NCBI GenBank assembly: GCA_963822215.1
Contig: CAWGGX010000007.1
Location: 744,001 to 808,000, forward strand
Source of the DNA: Roseiarcus sp963822215
Lineage (GTDB): Bacteria; Pseudomonadota; Alphaproteobacteria; Rhizobiales; Beijerinckiaceae
DNA length: 64,000 nucleotides
Direction of reading: 5' to 3'
The notes under the pieces are model-generated. The model was not told where the DNA came from. It saw only the letters and a list, made by a program, of their open reading frames with translations, and made no database searches. The position numbers and the translations under genes were made by a program. This document shows positions 8,352-17,739 of the stretch, piece by piece. Every line of letters begins with the position of its first letter. The first letter of the stretch is position 1.

Positions 8352-9876
8352 TCACCCCCACCACGGCTCGGGCGGCGTCAGGGGTCCCGCCGCCCGCTCG
8401 AGCGTTTCGCCGAGGGCGAACAGCGTCTCCTCGTCGAACGGACGGCCGATCAGTTGCAGGCCGAGCGGCAGGCCGTCGCCAGAAAGCCCGGCCGGAGTGA
8501 CGAGCCCGGGAAGGCCCGCCATGTTGACGGTCACGGTGAAGACGTCGTTGAGGTACATTTCGACCGGATCGGCCGACACTTTCTCGCCGATCCCGAAAGC
8601 AGGCGATGGCGTCGCCGGCGTCAGGATCGCATCGACGCCATTGGCGAAGGCGGTCTCGAAGTCGCGATTGATCAGGGTGCGGATCTTTTGCGCGCGCAGG
8701 TAGTAGGCGTCGTAATAGCCAGCCGAGAGGACATAGGTTCCGATCATCAGTCGACGCCGCACCTCGGCGCCGAAGCCGCGGGCGCGGGTCTTCTCGTAGA
8801 GGTCGATGATGTCGGACGACGGTTCGCGCAGGCCGTAGCGGACGCCGTCGTAGCGCGCGAGATTGCTGGACGCCTCCGCGGGGGCGACGATGTAATAGGC
8901 GGGAAGCGCATGGCGCGTGTTGGGCAAGCTCACATCGACGACGTTGGCGCCCGCGTCGTGTAGCCACTCCGCGCCCTTCGCCCACAGGGCCTCGATCTCG
9001 GGGTTCATGCCGTCGAGGCGGTATTCCTTCGGCACGCCGATCGTCAGGCCCTTCACCGAGCGTCCGACGGCGGCCTCGTAGTCGGGGACGGGGTCGGGGG
9101 AGCAAGTCGAATCCTTCGAAGTCCGGGCCCGCCATCGAGCGCAACATGATCGCCGCGTCGCGCGCGGTGCGGGCGAGCGGTCCGGCCTGATCGAGCGAGG
9201 AGGCGAAGGCCACCATGCCCCAGCGCGAGCATCGCCCGTAGGTCGGCTTGATCCCGACGATGCCGGTGAAGGCCGCGGGCTGGCGGATCGAGCCGCCGGT
9301 GTCGCTCGCTGTCGCCGCGAGGCAGAGACGCGCAGCGACTGCGGCGGACGAGCCGCCCGACGAGCCGCCCGGCGCCAGCAGGCCGCGTTTCCTAGGGTCG
9401 GCGAGCGCCGTGCGGGCCTGTTCACGGCTCCAGTTCGGCGGCAGCCAGGGCGAAGCGACAGGGCCGTAAAAGGATGTCTCGTTCGACGAGCCCATGGCGA
9501 ACTCGTCCATGTTGAGCTTGCCGAGCATCACGGCGCCGTCGCGCCAGAGGTGGGCGGTGACGGTCAACTCGTAGGTCGGCTTGAAGCCGTCGAGGATGTG
9601 GCTGCAAGCCTGGGTGTGGACGCCGTCCGTGGCGTAGAGGTCCTTGATCCCGATCGGCAGCCCCTCGAGCGGGCCGTCCTCGCCCCGCCCGAGGCGCCTG
9701 TCGCTCGCTTCGGCCATCGCGAGCGCTTTTTCGGCGGTGACGACGACGTAGGCGTTGAGCGCCTTTGCACGCTCGATCGCTTCGAGATGCGCCTTCGTCA
9801 GTTCGAGACTGGAGATCGCCCGGGACTTGAGGTGATCGCGCGCCTCGGCGAGCGTCAGGGAGGTGAGGTCGGTCAA
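8352..9876 (-). CDS. gatA: Amidotransferase subunit A, with an apparent one-base frameshift
   Basis: Amidase-signature protein that releases ammonia from glutamine for the GatCAB reaction. Catalytic features are present: GIKDLY (Lys), GGSSGGSSAAVAA and DTGGSIRQPA (the two serines). The frame from ATG 9876 is canonical to RSMAGPD, then becomes nonsense-like. The frame shifted by one resumes with KDSTCSPDPVPDYE and GLTIGVPKEYR and ends normally at 8352. The span is 1525 bases, one more than a multiple of three, which fits an extra base near 9115-9122 (TTCGAA). Corrected product about 507 residues. In alphaproteobacteria GatCAB normally supplies Gln-tRNA, so a real null would be surprising. Confidence 0.93.
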
Positions 9877-9915
9877 AAGGGGAATCCTAACAAGAGCGCC
9901 GCGCGTCGCGGCGGT

Positions 9916-10203
9916 TCACTCAATCACTTTGGGGACGAGAAAGAAGCCGTCTTCGCTCAGCGGCGCGTTGGCCAGAACTTTTTGCGCAATCTCGCCGTCA
10001 GTGACAACGTCCTCGCGCATGGGAAGCCGTATCGGCGTGACGGACGTCATCGGTTCAACACCCTCCACATCGACCTCGTTCAGCGCCTCGACGAATGTGA
10101 GGATGGCGTTGATCTCGTGCTGCAGGTGCAGTGTTTCCTCATCGCTCACCCCGATGCGCGCGAGATGCGCGATCCGGCGAACGGCGTTGAGATCGACGGG
10201 CAT
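9916..10203 (-). CDS. gatC: Amidotransferase subunit C
   Basis: 95 residues, typical of GatC, the small subunit that wraps around GatA and stabilises its contact with GatB. Recognisable segments are the N-terminal RRIAHLARIGVSDEE helix, the EINAILTFVEALNEVD helix and VEPMTSV. First gene of the gatCAB operon, 39 bases ahead of gatA and divergent from ruvX, with which it shares a 134-base promoter region. Confidence 0.95.
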   Translation of the reverse strand: MPVDLNAVRRIAHLARIGVSDEETLHLQHEINAILTFVEALNEVDVEGVEPMTSVTPIRLPMREDVVTDGEIAQKVLANAPLSEDGFFLVPKVIE

Positions 10204-10337
10204 CGAGGGCTCCTCGGATAGCCATTGTACGGGAAGGGGCCCCTATACATCGCAGACATAACGCTGGCAAACGCCTTGGCCGCGCGCATGTCCGGGACGT
10301 TCGACAGGGCCGCGCCGTCGTGCTAGCGCCTGCCCAA

Positions 10338-10835
10338 ATGAGCCGTCCGATCGCCATTGAAGACCTCGCCCTGCGCCTTCCGCTCAAGGCGAGGCTCATC
10401 GGCGTCGATCTCGGAAGCAAGACGATCGGGCTCGCGATCTCCGATGTCGAGCGGCGCATTGCTTCGCCGTTCCGGACGCTGCCCCGCACCGCCTTCCAGA
10501 AAGACGCCGACGCGCTGCTCGCGATCTTCGCAGAATTCGAGATCGCCGCCGTCGTCCTTGGCCTGCCGCTCGATCTGGACGGTCGCGACAGCCCCCGAGC
10601 GCAGTCGACCCGCGCCTTCGCCCGCAACCTGGCGACCCGGACCGATCTTCCGATCGCCTTCTGGGACGAGCGATTTTCTACTGCGGTTGTGCTGCGGTCG
10701 CTGATCGATAACGACGTTTCCCGGGCGCGGCGCGCGGAGGTCGTGGACAAATTGGCGGCGGCATATATCTTGCAGGGCGCGCTTGACCGGCTTGCGGCCG
10801 TTGCATGCAAGGTAAATGATTCGACAAAATCTTAA
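10338..10835 (+). CDS. ruvX: Putative pre-16S rRNA nuclease RuvX (YqgF)
   Basis: 165 residues with the RNase H-like fold: GVDLGSKTIGLAISD (first catalytic Asp) near residue 25, VVLGLPLDLDG mid-protein, and FWDERFST (catalytic Glu) near residue 110, then an ARRAEVVDKLAAAYILQ helix with the last acidic residue. The family matures the 5' end of 16S rRNA. The start at 10338 (MSRPIAIED) is preferred over 10320 because it matches the family N-terminus. Divergent from gatC. Confidence 0.93.
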   Translation: MSRPIAIEDLALRLPLKARLIGVDLGSKTIGLAISDVERRIASPFRTLPRTAFQKDADALLAIFAEFEIAAVVLGLPLDLDGRDSPRAQSTRAFARNLATRTDLPIAFWDERFSTAVVLRSLIDNDVSRARRAEVVDKLAAAYILQGALDRLAAVACKVNDSTKS

Positions 10836-10985
10836 CGGTGTGGCGACCTGACGCTTGTATTTTGCGGCAAATGAGCTTGTATCCGGAATGGCGGGGCAGG
10901 TTGAGCGGTGGTAAGATTCGCGCGCCTAAGCTACGTCTGGCGAACCTTCGCCGGTTCTCCGATTCTCTCTTGAGCGACGGGTTGC

Positions 10986-11324
10986 ATGGCCAGCCACCAG
11001 GGATATCCAAGGCGAAAGGACCCGAGGTCTTCTTCGCCGCTTCCCCAAACAGAGTCCCCCTCCAAACAAGCCGCCGGGGTTGCGTCTCGTGAGGCCCTCG
11101 ATGTCGCGGCGTATGTTTCCGACATGACCGCGCAACTCGAGGCGATGGCGCTTTCCGCTCGCCTTGATTTGCTTGCTTATTTCTTAGGCATGGCGCGATC
11201 CGAGGCCGATCTTTTCGTCCGGACCAACGAGGGTCCGGAGAGCGCGGCGGAGGGCGACGGGAACGCGGCCGAATCCGATCTCTCCGATGAGGACCAGGCC
11301 GAATTCGACAGTTCGGGGAGTTGA
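10986..11324 (+). CDS. Small hypothetical protein
   Basis: 112 residues. The central helix (YVSDMTAQLEAMALSARLDL followed by LAYFLGMARSEADLFVRTN) looks conserved and amphipathic, possibly an oligomerisation or partner-binding helix. Both ends are low-complexity (Ser/Pro/Arg at the N-terminus, Asp/Glu/Ser at the C-terminus). No catalytic motif. An internal ATG at 11124 begins at the conserved helix and could be the true start. It sits downstream of ruvX and converges with dprA. Confidence 0.55.
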   Translation: MASHQGYPRRKDPRSSSPLPQTESPSKQAAGVASREALDVAAYVSDMTAQLEAMALSARLDLLAYFLGMARSEADLFVRTNEGPESAAEGDGNAAESDLSDEDQAEFDSSGS

Positions 11325-11339
11325 CGCCTCGCGCCGAGT

Positions 11340-12575
11340 TCAGCGGGCCTCGTTCGCGAACGGCCGCAGCGCGACCCGGTCCCCGCCGGAGAATTCCAGT
11401 CGTCCCGCGAGGTCCAGTTCCACCAGCGCGATTCGAACCTCGCGCGCCGAGGCCTCGGCCGCCCGACCGAGATCGTCGAGTGTGATCGGCGAGGGTCCGA
11501 GCAAAGCGACGATGCGATCGCGCGCCGCTTCAATGCGGTCGAGGGCGCAGTCCTGTCCGACGGCCGGGTCGAGGTCCTTCTCGAGCGCGGCTCCGGGCAT
11601 CGCCTCCGGATCGACGCCGAGCAACCGCTGCTCGGCCCAAAGCGGTTCGCCGGCGCCGTTGCCTTCCTCAAGCGCGGTGAACAGATCGTTCGGGCGCGCC
11701 GGCGCGAGCGCCGTCACGACATCCTCGACCGAGGTGCAGATCGTCGCGCCTTGCTTCAAAAGGTCGTTGGTTCCTTCTGCCCGTGGGTCGAGCGGTGAGC
11801 CGGGGGCGGCGAAGACCTGCCGATTCTGGTCGAGGGCGAAGCGGGCGGTAATGAGCGATCCCGAGCCCCGCGCCGCTTCGACGACGACGACGCCGAGGGA
11901 GAGCCCGGAGACGATTCGATTGCGGCGCGGGAAGTCGCGTCCGCGCGGCTCCCATTCAATCGGCATCTCGGACACGACCGCGCCGTGCTCCACCATGCGC
12001 TCGATCAGCGGGACCGCCCCGTCAGGGTAGGGGCGCGCATGGCCCCCTGCCAGCACGCCGACCGCGCCGGTTTCGAGGCTCGCAACGTGGACTTTCTGGT
12101 CGATGCCGCGCGCGAGACCCGACACGACGACATAGCCGGCTTGTCCGATTCCCCGCGCCAGCCGCTCGGCGAAGGTCAGGCCGGCGGCCGAGGCGTTGCG
12201 CGACCCGACAATCGCCACCGCCGGCTGCTGCAGCGCCTCCTCCCGGCCGCGGAGAGCGAGAACGGGCGGCGCGGAATCGATCTGGCGCAGGAGCGGCGGA
12301 TAGTCGGCTTCGCCCAGCGCGACGAAACGCACGCCGAGCTTGCGCGCCAGCGTCAACTCGCGCTCAATCTCTTCAAACGTCGCCACCCGGATCGCGCGCT
12401 TTGCCCCGCCGCGGCGGGCGAGGTCCGGCAGCGCCTCGAGCGCCGCACGCGCGCCGCCGCAGGCGTTGAGGAGGGCGCGAAAAGTGCGCGGACCCACGTT
12501 CTCCGAGCGGATGAGCCGTAGCCAGTCGAACAGCTGATCGTCGGAGAGGCGCGCCGGCGGCGGCTTTTTCGCCAT
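11340..12575 (-). CDS. dprA: DNA-processing protein DprA
   Basis: 411 residues. N-terminal helical domain (LFDWLRLIRSENVGPRTFRAL), then the Rossmann-like DprA core with VAIVGSRNASAAG, VVSGLARGIDQKVHVASLE and FPRRNRIVSGLS, and a C-terminal winged-helix domain (ITLDDLGRAAE) frequent in alphaproteobacteria. DprA loads RecA on incoming single-stranded DNA during natural transformation. Four-base gap to plsY upstream on the same strand, so they are likely co-transcribed. A comF-type gene lies at 59.9 kb in this window. Confidence 0.95.
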   Translation of the reverse strand: MAKKPPPARLSDDQLFDWLRLIRSENVGPRTFRALLNACGGARAALEALPDLARRGGAKRAIRVATFEEIERELTLARKLGVRFVALGEADYPPLLRQIDSAPPVLALRGREEALQQPAVAIVGSRNASAAGLTFAERLARGIGQAGYVVVSGLARGIDQKVHVASLETGAVGVLAGGHARPYPDGAVPLIERMVEHGAVVSEMPIEWEPRGRDFPRRNRIVSGLSLGVVVVEAARGSGSLITARFALDQNRQVFAAPGSPLDPRAEGTNDLLKQGATICTSVEDVVTALAPARPNDLFTALEEGNGAGEPLWAEQRLLGVDPEAMPGAALEKDLDPAVGQDCALDRIEAARDRIVALLGPSPITLDDLGRAAEASAREVRIALVELDLAGRLEFSGGDRVALRPFANEAR

Positions 12576-12578
12576 GGC

Positions 12579-13175
12579 TCAGGCCCGCCCGATCGTCGAT
12601 TCCGTCCCGGCAAGGAGTCGACGGAGGTTGGCGCTATGCTTGAACCAGACAAGCGCGGCGAGCAGCGCGAAAACGAAGCCGACGTCGTGCAGGCCGATCG
12701 CCCAGGCGACGATCGGCGAGACGACAGTCGCTGCAAGCGCCGCCGCGGAGGAATATCGCGTGATGTATGCGACCAGGAGCCAGACGACGGCGAAGGCGAG
12801 CGCCGCCGGCCAAGCGAGACCGATGAGCCCACCCAGGAACGTCGCCACGCCCTTGCCGCCGCGGAACTTCAGCCAGACGGGATAAAGGTGGCCGAGGATG
12901 GCGCCGGTCGCTGCGGGAAGCCCTGCCGGAAGGCCGAACAGCCAGGCCGCGCAAACGACGGCGGCGGTGGCCTTGAGCGCGTCGAGGATGAGCGTCGCCG
13001 CCGCGAGGCCCTTGCGCCCCGTTCGCAGGACGTTGGTGGCGCCGATGTTTCCCGAGCCGATGGCGCGCAGATCGCCCGCCCCAGCGAACCGCATCAGGAT
13101 CAGGCCAAACGGGATCGAGCCGAACACATAACCAAGCGCCAACGCGAGCGCCGCTCCGTGCGAAATCCCAACCAT
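12579..13175 (-). CDS. plsY: Acyl-phosphate:glycerol-3-phosphate acyltransferase
   Basis: 198 residues and integral to the inner membrane (about five helices). Family motifs are visible: GSIPFGLIL, then GSGNIGATNVLR near residue 40, KFRGGKGVAT near residue 105, and the C-terminal KHSANLRRLLAGTE. PlsY uses acyl-phosphate to acylate glycerol-3-phosphate, the first membrane step of phospholipid synthesis. The ATG at 13175 gives the usual length; the longer frame from 13274 overlaps the upstream gene. Order pyrC-like, plsY, dprA is common in Rhizobiales. Confidence 0.96.
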   Translation of the reverse strand: MVGISHGAALALALGYVFGSIPFGLILMRFAGAGDLRAIGSGNIGATNVLRTGRKGLAAATLILDALKATAAVVCAAWLFGLPAGLPAATGAILGHLYPVWLKFRGGKGVATFLGGLIGLAWPAALAFAVVWLLVAYITRYSSAAALAATVVSPIVAWAIGLHDVGFVFALLAALVWFKHSANLRRLLAGTESTIGRA

Positions 13176-13206
13176 ACGCGCTCCGCGCCCCGGTTTTTCG
13201 GTCAGA

Positions 13207-14496
13207 CTATTCGTGAGCGACACGCCCAGCAACCAGCGTGAGCCTGACCCGGCCCTCGAGCCGCGCGGCGTCAAACGGAGTGTTCCGGCAGCGTGAGTGG
13301 AGGTCGGCGGGATCGAGCACGTAGGGCTCGTCCGGATCGAAGCGGATGACGTCGGCCGGCGCCCCGACCACCAGGCGGCCGGTGGGCAAGCGCAGGATCT
13401 CCGCCGGTCGCAGCGTCATGGCGCGGATCAGCCGCGGCAGGCTGATCTCACCGGCGGTCACGAGTCGCAGGCTCGCCGACAGCATCGTCTCGACGCCGAT
13501 GGCGCCGGTCGCCGCCTCGGCAAAGGGCAGGCGCTTGGTTTCCACGTCCTGCGGATCGTGGTCGGAGCAAATCACGTCGATGATCCCGGCGTTCAGCGCC
13601 TCGACCAGCCCCATGCGTTCGTCCTCCGATCGCAGCGGCGGGCTGAGCTTGAGAAAGGTCCGGTAGTCGCCGACGTCCAGCTCATTGAGGGTGAGATTGT
13701 TGATCGAGACGCCGCAGGTCGCGCTCAGGCCGGCGTCGCGGGCGCGACGCATCGCCTCGATCGACAATCCGTTGGAAATCATCTGAACGTGGTAGCGCGC
13801 GCCGGTCAGCGCGACGAGGCGAAGATCGCGCTCGAGCGCAACCGTCTCGGCCTCCCGCGGCACGCCGGGAAGGCCAAGCCAACTCGCTCGCAGGCCTTCG
13901 GCCACCACGCCGTCGCCCTTCAGCGAACGGTCTTCGCACACCGGGGCGACGAGCGCGTCGAAATCTCGCGCATAGGTCATCGCGCGGCGCATCGTTTGCG
14001 CCTCGGCGATCGCACGCAACCCGTCGGAGAAGGCGACGGCGCCCGCCTCGGCCAGTAACCCAATCTCCGCGATCTCACGACCCTCGAGGCCCTTGGTCAG
14101 GGCGGCCGATGGGAAGATGCGGATCCTGGCGTCGTCGCGCGCCCGCCGCAGGATGAAGTCGACCATCGCCGGATCGTCGACCGGCGGGCTGGTGTCGGGC
14201 CGGACCACAAGGCTCGTGACGCCGCCCGCCGCCGCCGCCGCGCTCGCGCTGGCGATCGTTTCTCGATGTTCGGCGCCCGGTTCGCCCACGAAGGCGCGCA
14301 TGTCGATCAGACCCGGGGCGACGACGTCGCCGACGCAGTCGATGACGCGCGTCCCCTCGGGGATCTGGTCGCGCGTCACGGCGCTTCCGACGCCGGCGAT
14401 GACTCCGTCTCGCGCCAGCAGGCCGCCCCGCGTCTCCGTCTCGCGCTCGGGATCGACGAGGCGGGCGTTGATGAGGGCGATCGGGGGGGCTGACAT
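13207..14496 (-). CDS. Dihydroorotase-like protein, non-catalytic type
   Basis: 429 residues with the amidohydrolase TIM-barrel fold and the C-terminal HSRCRNTPFDAARLEGRV typical of dihydroorotases. The metal-binding D-x-H-x-H is absent: the segment reads GLIDMRAFVGEPG. This is the rhizobial pattern of an inactive DHOase paralogue that structurally supports aspartate carbamoyltransferase (PyrX-like), so the real dihydroorotase should be elsewhere. Relatives usually sit right after pyrB; here the upstream DNA is repeat copy B and an unrelated hydrolase. The start at 14496 gives the usual N-terminus (MSAPPIALINARLVDPERE). Confidence 0.85.
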   Translation of the reverse strand: MSAPPIALINARLVDPERETETRGGLLARDGVIAGVGSAVTRDQIPEGTRVIDCVGDVVAPGLIDMRAFVGEPGAEHRETIASASAAAAAGGVTSLVVRPDTSPPVDDPAMVDFILRRARDDARIRIFPSAALTKGLEGREIAEIGLLAEAGAVAFSDGLRAIAEAQTMRRAMTYARDFDALVAPVCEDRSLKGDGVVAEGLRASWLGLPGVPREAETVALERDLRLVALTGARYHVQMISNGLSIEAMRRARDAGLSATCGVSINNLTLNELDVGDYRTFLKLSPPLRSEDERMGLVEALNAGIIDVICSDHDPQDVETKRLPFAEAATGAIGVETMLSASLRLVTAGEISLPRLIRAMTLRPAEILRLPTGRLVVGAPADVIRFDPDEPYVLDPADLHSRCRNTPFDAARLEGRVRLTLVAGRVAHE

Positions 14497-14557
14497 GCGC
14501 GCGGGATTAGCGAGCGCAGATTGCGATTGCAAGCGGGCCTCCGGCTGACGATACGAT

Positions 14558-14915
14558 TTCCCTGCTAGCAGGGAATTTTTTTCGCCTCGGTCGGCGCTCC
14601 GTTCCTGAAAGCCCTGCAATGTCATGGCGTTGCCAGCTTTACAATCCGACGGTTGCGGGCCCGAGCGGGCGCGGAACAGGGAATTTCAAACGACCAGAAC
14701 AGGGAATTATCAGGTGATTTCGCAGCGGATCAGGGAAAGAACAGGCGGGCGAAAACGGGGCGCGAGTTCAGGCGCGGCCGGGTTGCAAGGCGACGCCGGC
14801 ATTCCCTTCCCCAGCGCGTGGAAAAGCCTGCCCCCGGGCGAAGACTCGCGGGTGGCCCATGCGAGCCGTTCGGATGCGGGCGCCACGTGATCCGTCCAAA
14901 AATCACCTTGCTCTA
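14558..14915 (+). repeat. Dispersed repeat, copy B (shortened)
   Basis: Starts at the palindrome TTCCCTGCTAGCAGGGAA (14558-14575) and lacks the outer end seen in copies A and C. It keeps TGCAATGTCATGGCGTTG, three AACAGGGAA-type motifs about 25-30 bases apart, the CGGGCGAAAACGGGGCGCG block and CATTCCCTTCCCC. Its tail retains CACCTTGCTCT and runs into the stop codon of the neighbouring hydrolase. The short frame from the conserved ATG is closed by TGA, so it is probably non-coding. Confidence 0.8.
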
Positions 14916-15869
14916 GATGTTCCGTCTCGCCAGGAAGGCCCGAACCAGCGTGGCGGCTTCGTCGACCTTCTCGTCGAGCGCAAAGTGTCCGGCGTCGAGG
15001 ATATGAACTTCCGCATCCGGCACATCTCTCTGGTAGGCGTTCGCCCCGGCCAGCGCGAACGACGGGTCGTACTTGCCCCACAGAACAAGCAGCGGCGGGC
15101 GGCGATCCCTGAGCCACGCCTGCCAGGACGGGTAGGCCGCGACGTTGGTCTGGTAGTCGAAGAACAGATCGGACTGGATCTGCCGCTGGCCCGGCCTCGA
15201 CAGGAGCGCAGCCTCCCGCTCCCAGGTCTCCGGGTCGTAGCGCTCGGGATGCGCAGACGAGCCGAGATGCCGCGCCCTCGCGCCTTCGAGCGACGTGAAG
15301 CCGGGGATGACCTTGTCCTCGTAGGTCGCGCGGTCCTTCCAGAACGCCTTGCGGATATCCCACGCGGGTCCGAGTCCTTCTTCGTGCGCGACCGCGTTCT
15401 GCACAACGATCGCGCGCACGCGCTCGGGATGGGCGACGGCCAGACGCATGCCGATCGGACCGCCGTAGTCCTGCTGGATGAGGACGTAGTCGCGGAGTCC
15501 GACAGCTTGGGTGAAATCGTCGACCACTTTCGCCAGATGGTCGAAAGTGTAGGCAAATTCGGACGCCGGCGGGGCGTCGCTCTCGCCGAAGCCGGGGTAA
15601 TCCGGCGCGACGAGATGATACCGGTCGGCGAGCAGCGGGATCAGCGTCGCGAACATCCGCGACGACGAGGGATAGCCGTGCAGCATGAGGATCGTCGGCG
15701 CATCCTCCCGGCCCGCCTCCCGATAGAAGATCTTCAGCCCGTCGACCGTGGCGAACCGATAGGTCGTCGTCGAGGAGTCGGAAGCGACCGGTTGCGCCTT
15801 GGTCGCGCCGGCGGCGAGCGCGAGACCAGCCGCGGACACAACGAGCGCGAACGCGAGCATGCGTTTCAT
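14913..15869 (-). CDS. Secreted alpha/beta hydrolase of the epoxide hydrolase / dehalogenase type
   Basis: 318 residues with a signal peptide (MKRMLAFALVVSAAGLALA, cleavage near ATKAQ). Oxyanion motif LMLHGYPSSS, nucleophile elbow LIQQDYGGPIG with Asp rather than Ser, and catalytic His in LDAGHFALDE. An Asp nucleophile is the mark of epoxide hydrolases and haloalkane dehalogenases rather than esterases. Its ATG overlaps the TGA of the upstream FMN-binding gene (ATGA), so the two are translationally coupled. Its stop codon abuts repeat copy B. Confidence 0.85.
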   Translation of the reverse strand: MKRMLAFALVVSAAGLALAAGATKAQPVASDSSTTTYRFATVDGLKIFYREAGREDAPTILMLHGYPSSSRMFATLIPLLADRYHLVAPDYPGFGESDAPPASEFAYTFDHLAKVVDDFTQAVGLRDYVLIQQDYGGPIGMRLAVAHPERVRAIVVQNAVAHEEGLGPAWDIRKAFWKDRATYEDKVIPGFTSLEGARARHLGSSAHPERYDPETWEREAALLSRPGQRQIQSDLFFDYQTNVAAYPSWQAWLRDRRPPLLVLWGKYDPSFALAGANAYQRDVPDAEVHILDAGHFALDEKVDEAATLVRAFLARRNI

Positions 15870-16498
15870 GCCGGGGACTCCTTTTCACTGCGCAAGCGCG
15901 CGTTCTCGGCCTCGAGGTCCCGCAGGCGAGCGCGAAACGGCGCAATCGCCGTTTCGATCTCGGCCGTCGTGAACCGCGGCGTGATGTGCTGCGAGCAGTT
16001 CCAGTCAAAGGCGTGCAGCCTCAGGGTGAAGCCGCGCTCGGCCAGGGCCCGATATCCCGGCGTTGCGAGCCGCGCGGCGAGATCGGGCTCGGCCTTCAGA
16101 TCGTGCGCGGCCATGCGCGCGAGGATCTTGAGACGGGCGCGACGAGGGTAATCCATCAGGAACAGCGCAACCCGATCGTCGCCCCCGACATTGCCGAGCG
16201 TGAGATATTGTCGGTTGCCCCGGAAGTCGGCGAAGCCGATCGTGGTCTCGTCGAGCACGCGCAGAAAGCCTGGCGGGCCGCCGCGATGCTGGATATAGGG
16301 CCAGCCGGTCTCGGAGATCGTCGCTAGATAGAAGCTGTCGCGCTCCGCGATGAACGCGATCTCATTCTCGGAGAACCGCTCGGCCGACCGGTCGACCTCC
16401 GTCGTGTCCAGCCATCCGCCGACGCCGTTGGCTGCGCGGGCGGCGCGGACGCCGGGCGTCTCGAGGGTTTGCAGGAACCGCTGGGTCATCGGAGACAT
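15866..16498 (-). CDS. Pyridoxamine 5'-phosphate oxidase-family flavin-binding protein
   Basis: 210 residues. Split-barrel FMN-binding fold with FIAERDSFYLATISETGWPY and IQHRGGPPGFLRVL followed by GFADFRGNRQYLTLGN, the pattern of the general PNPOx-like oxidoreductases rather than true PdxH. A C-terminal coiled segment (FRARLRDLEAENARLRSE) is common in this subfamily. The start at 16498 (MSPMTQRFLQ) is taken because the longer frame upstream is the antisense of the LysR gene. First gene of a two-gene unit with the Asp-nucleophile hydrolase and divergent from the LysR regulator, which probably controls it. Confidence 0.85.
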   Translation of the reverse strand: MSPMTQRFLQTLETPGVRAARAANGVGGWLDTTEVDRSAERFSENEIAFIAERDSFYLATISETGWPYIQHRGGPPGFLRVLDETTIGFADFRGNRQYLTLGNVGGDDRVALFLMDYPRRARLKILARMAAHDLKAEPDLAARLATPGYRALAERGFTLRLHAFDWNCSQHITPRFTTAEIETAIAPFRARLRDLEAENARLRSEKESPA

Positions 16499-16642
16499 CC
16501 CTATTGTTCCAGCCGCAATGAACGGGTCAAGCGCATCGCATCGCAGCGTGAGCCGCGCTGTTCTCCGCCTAAATGTAAGCCTTTCGCCATCGGCCGGCAG
16601 GCGATAAGATCGGGAAGAGACCTCTCGAGATTTGGAAGGCCC

Positions 16643-17549
16643 ATGGACCGCCTCGCCGCCATGTCCGTGCTGCTTTCGGCCGTGGAGAGCGGCAGCCTGT
16701 CGAAGGCGAGCCGGAAACTCGGGCTTCCGCTGGCGACGGTCAGCCGGAAGGTCGCCGAGCTGGAAACTCATCTGAACGCCAGCCTGTTGATCCGGTCCGC
16801 CAGAGGGCTCGAACTCACTCCGGCGGGCCGTTCCTACGTCACGGCGGCGAAGGCGATCCTCGAGCAGCTGACCGAAGCGGAACGGGCCGCCGCCGGCGAA
16901 TACACGGAGCCCAAGGGCGACCTCGTCGTCACCGCGCCGACCATGTTCGGCCGATTGCACGTGCTGCCGGTGGTGACGCGCTTCCTCGCCGCCTACCCAG
17001 ACGTCGCGGTCGGGCTCGCGCTGACGGACCGGGTCGCTCATCTCCTGGACGATCAGATCGACGTCGCGATCCGCATCGGCGCCATGCCCGACAGCAGCTT
17101 GGTCGCGACGCGGCTGGGCTCGGTCCGCCGCGTGGTCTGCGCCAGCCCGGACTATCTCGCCGCCAACGGCGTCCCCATGACGCCCGAAGACCTCTCCCGG
17201 CACAGCGTGATCTCGCTCGAGAGCGTGTCGTCGCCCACCTCGTGGAGCTTTGGGTCCGGCGATGACGAAACGACCGTCACGTTTCGCGCCCGCCTGAGCG
17301 TCAACACGATCGACGCCGCCATCGTGGCCGGGCTCTCCGGCGCCGGGCTCGTCCGCGCGCTATCGTATCAGGTGGTCGACTTCGTGCGCAGCCATCGCAT
17401 GGCGGTCGTGCTCGAACTCGTTCGAGCCTCTGCCGCCGCCGGTGCACCTCGTCTACAACCGGCAAAATCGACTGCCGCTGAAGCTGCGCGCCTTCATCGA
17501 CTTTGTCGTCCCGCAGTTGCGCGAGCGGCTGGTCGAGGCGGCTTTGTAA
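16643..17549 (+). pseudogene. LysR-family regulator with +1 shift near the C-terminus
   Basis: N-terminal winged HTH (AVESGSLSKASRKLGLPLAT) and a substrate-binding domain (LVVTAPTMFGRLHVLPVV), of the CrgA/DsdC-like LysR group. The frame is good to VVLEL, then shifts. The other frame supplies FEPLPPPVHLVYNRQNRLPL to EAAL and TAA at 17549, the usual LysR ending. The span is 907 bases, one over a multiple of three, and the extra base lies in CTCGAACTCGTTCGAG (17411-17426), an inverted repeat. Unshifted, the protein would run to 17812 with an unrelated tail. Start 16643 has GGAAGG upstream. Divergent from the FMN/hydrolase pair. Confidence 0.85.
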
Positions 17550-17739
17550 AGACGGCGCCGCGGTTTCACGACAATCTCGTCTCGATCAGGAATCTGCGCC
17601 AACGTCTCTTTACCCTGAAGGTCTGGGCCTTGGAGAGATCGCGAGCCGCGCGAAGTGTGCTCGAGGGCGGCCTTTCTCAAACGCCGTGGGTCGCCCCGCT
17701 CGATATTTGGCGACTTTCGAGAGCTCGTCGCATCCCGAC

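Noticed and set aside
8317..9100. C-terminal part of the uninterrupted 519-residue gatA frame
   Set aside because: After RSMAGPD it has no GatA similarity and is Arg-rich, whereas the neighbouring frame continues the conserved protein.
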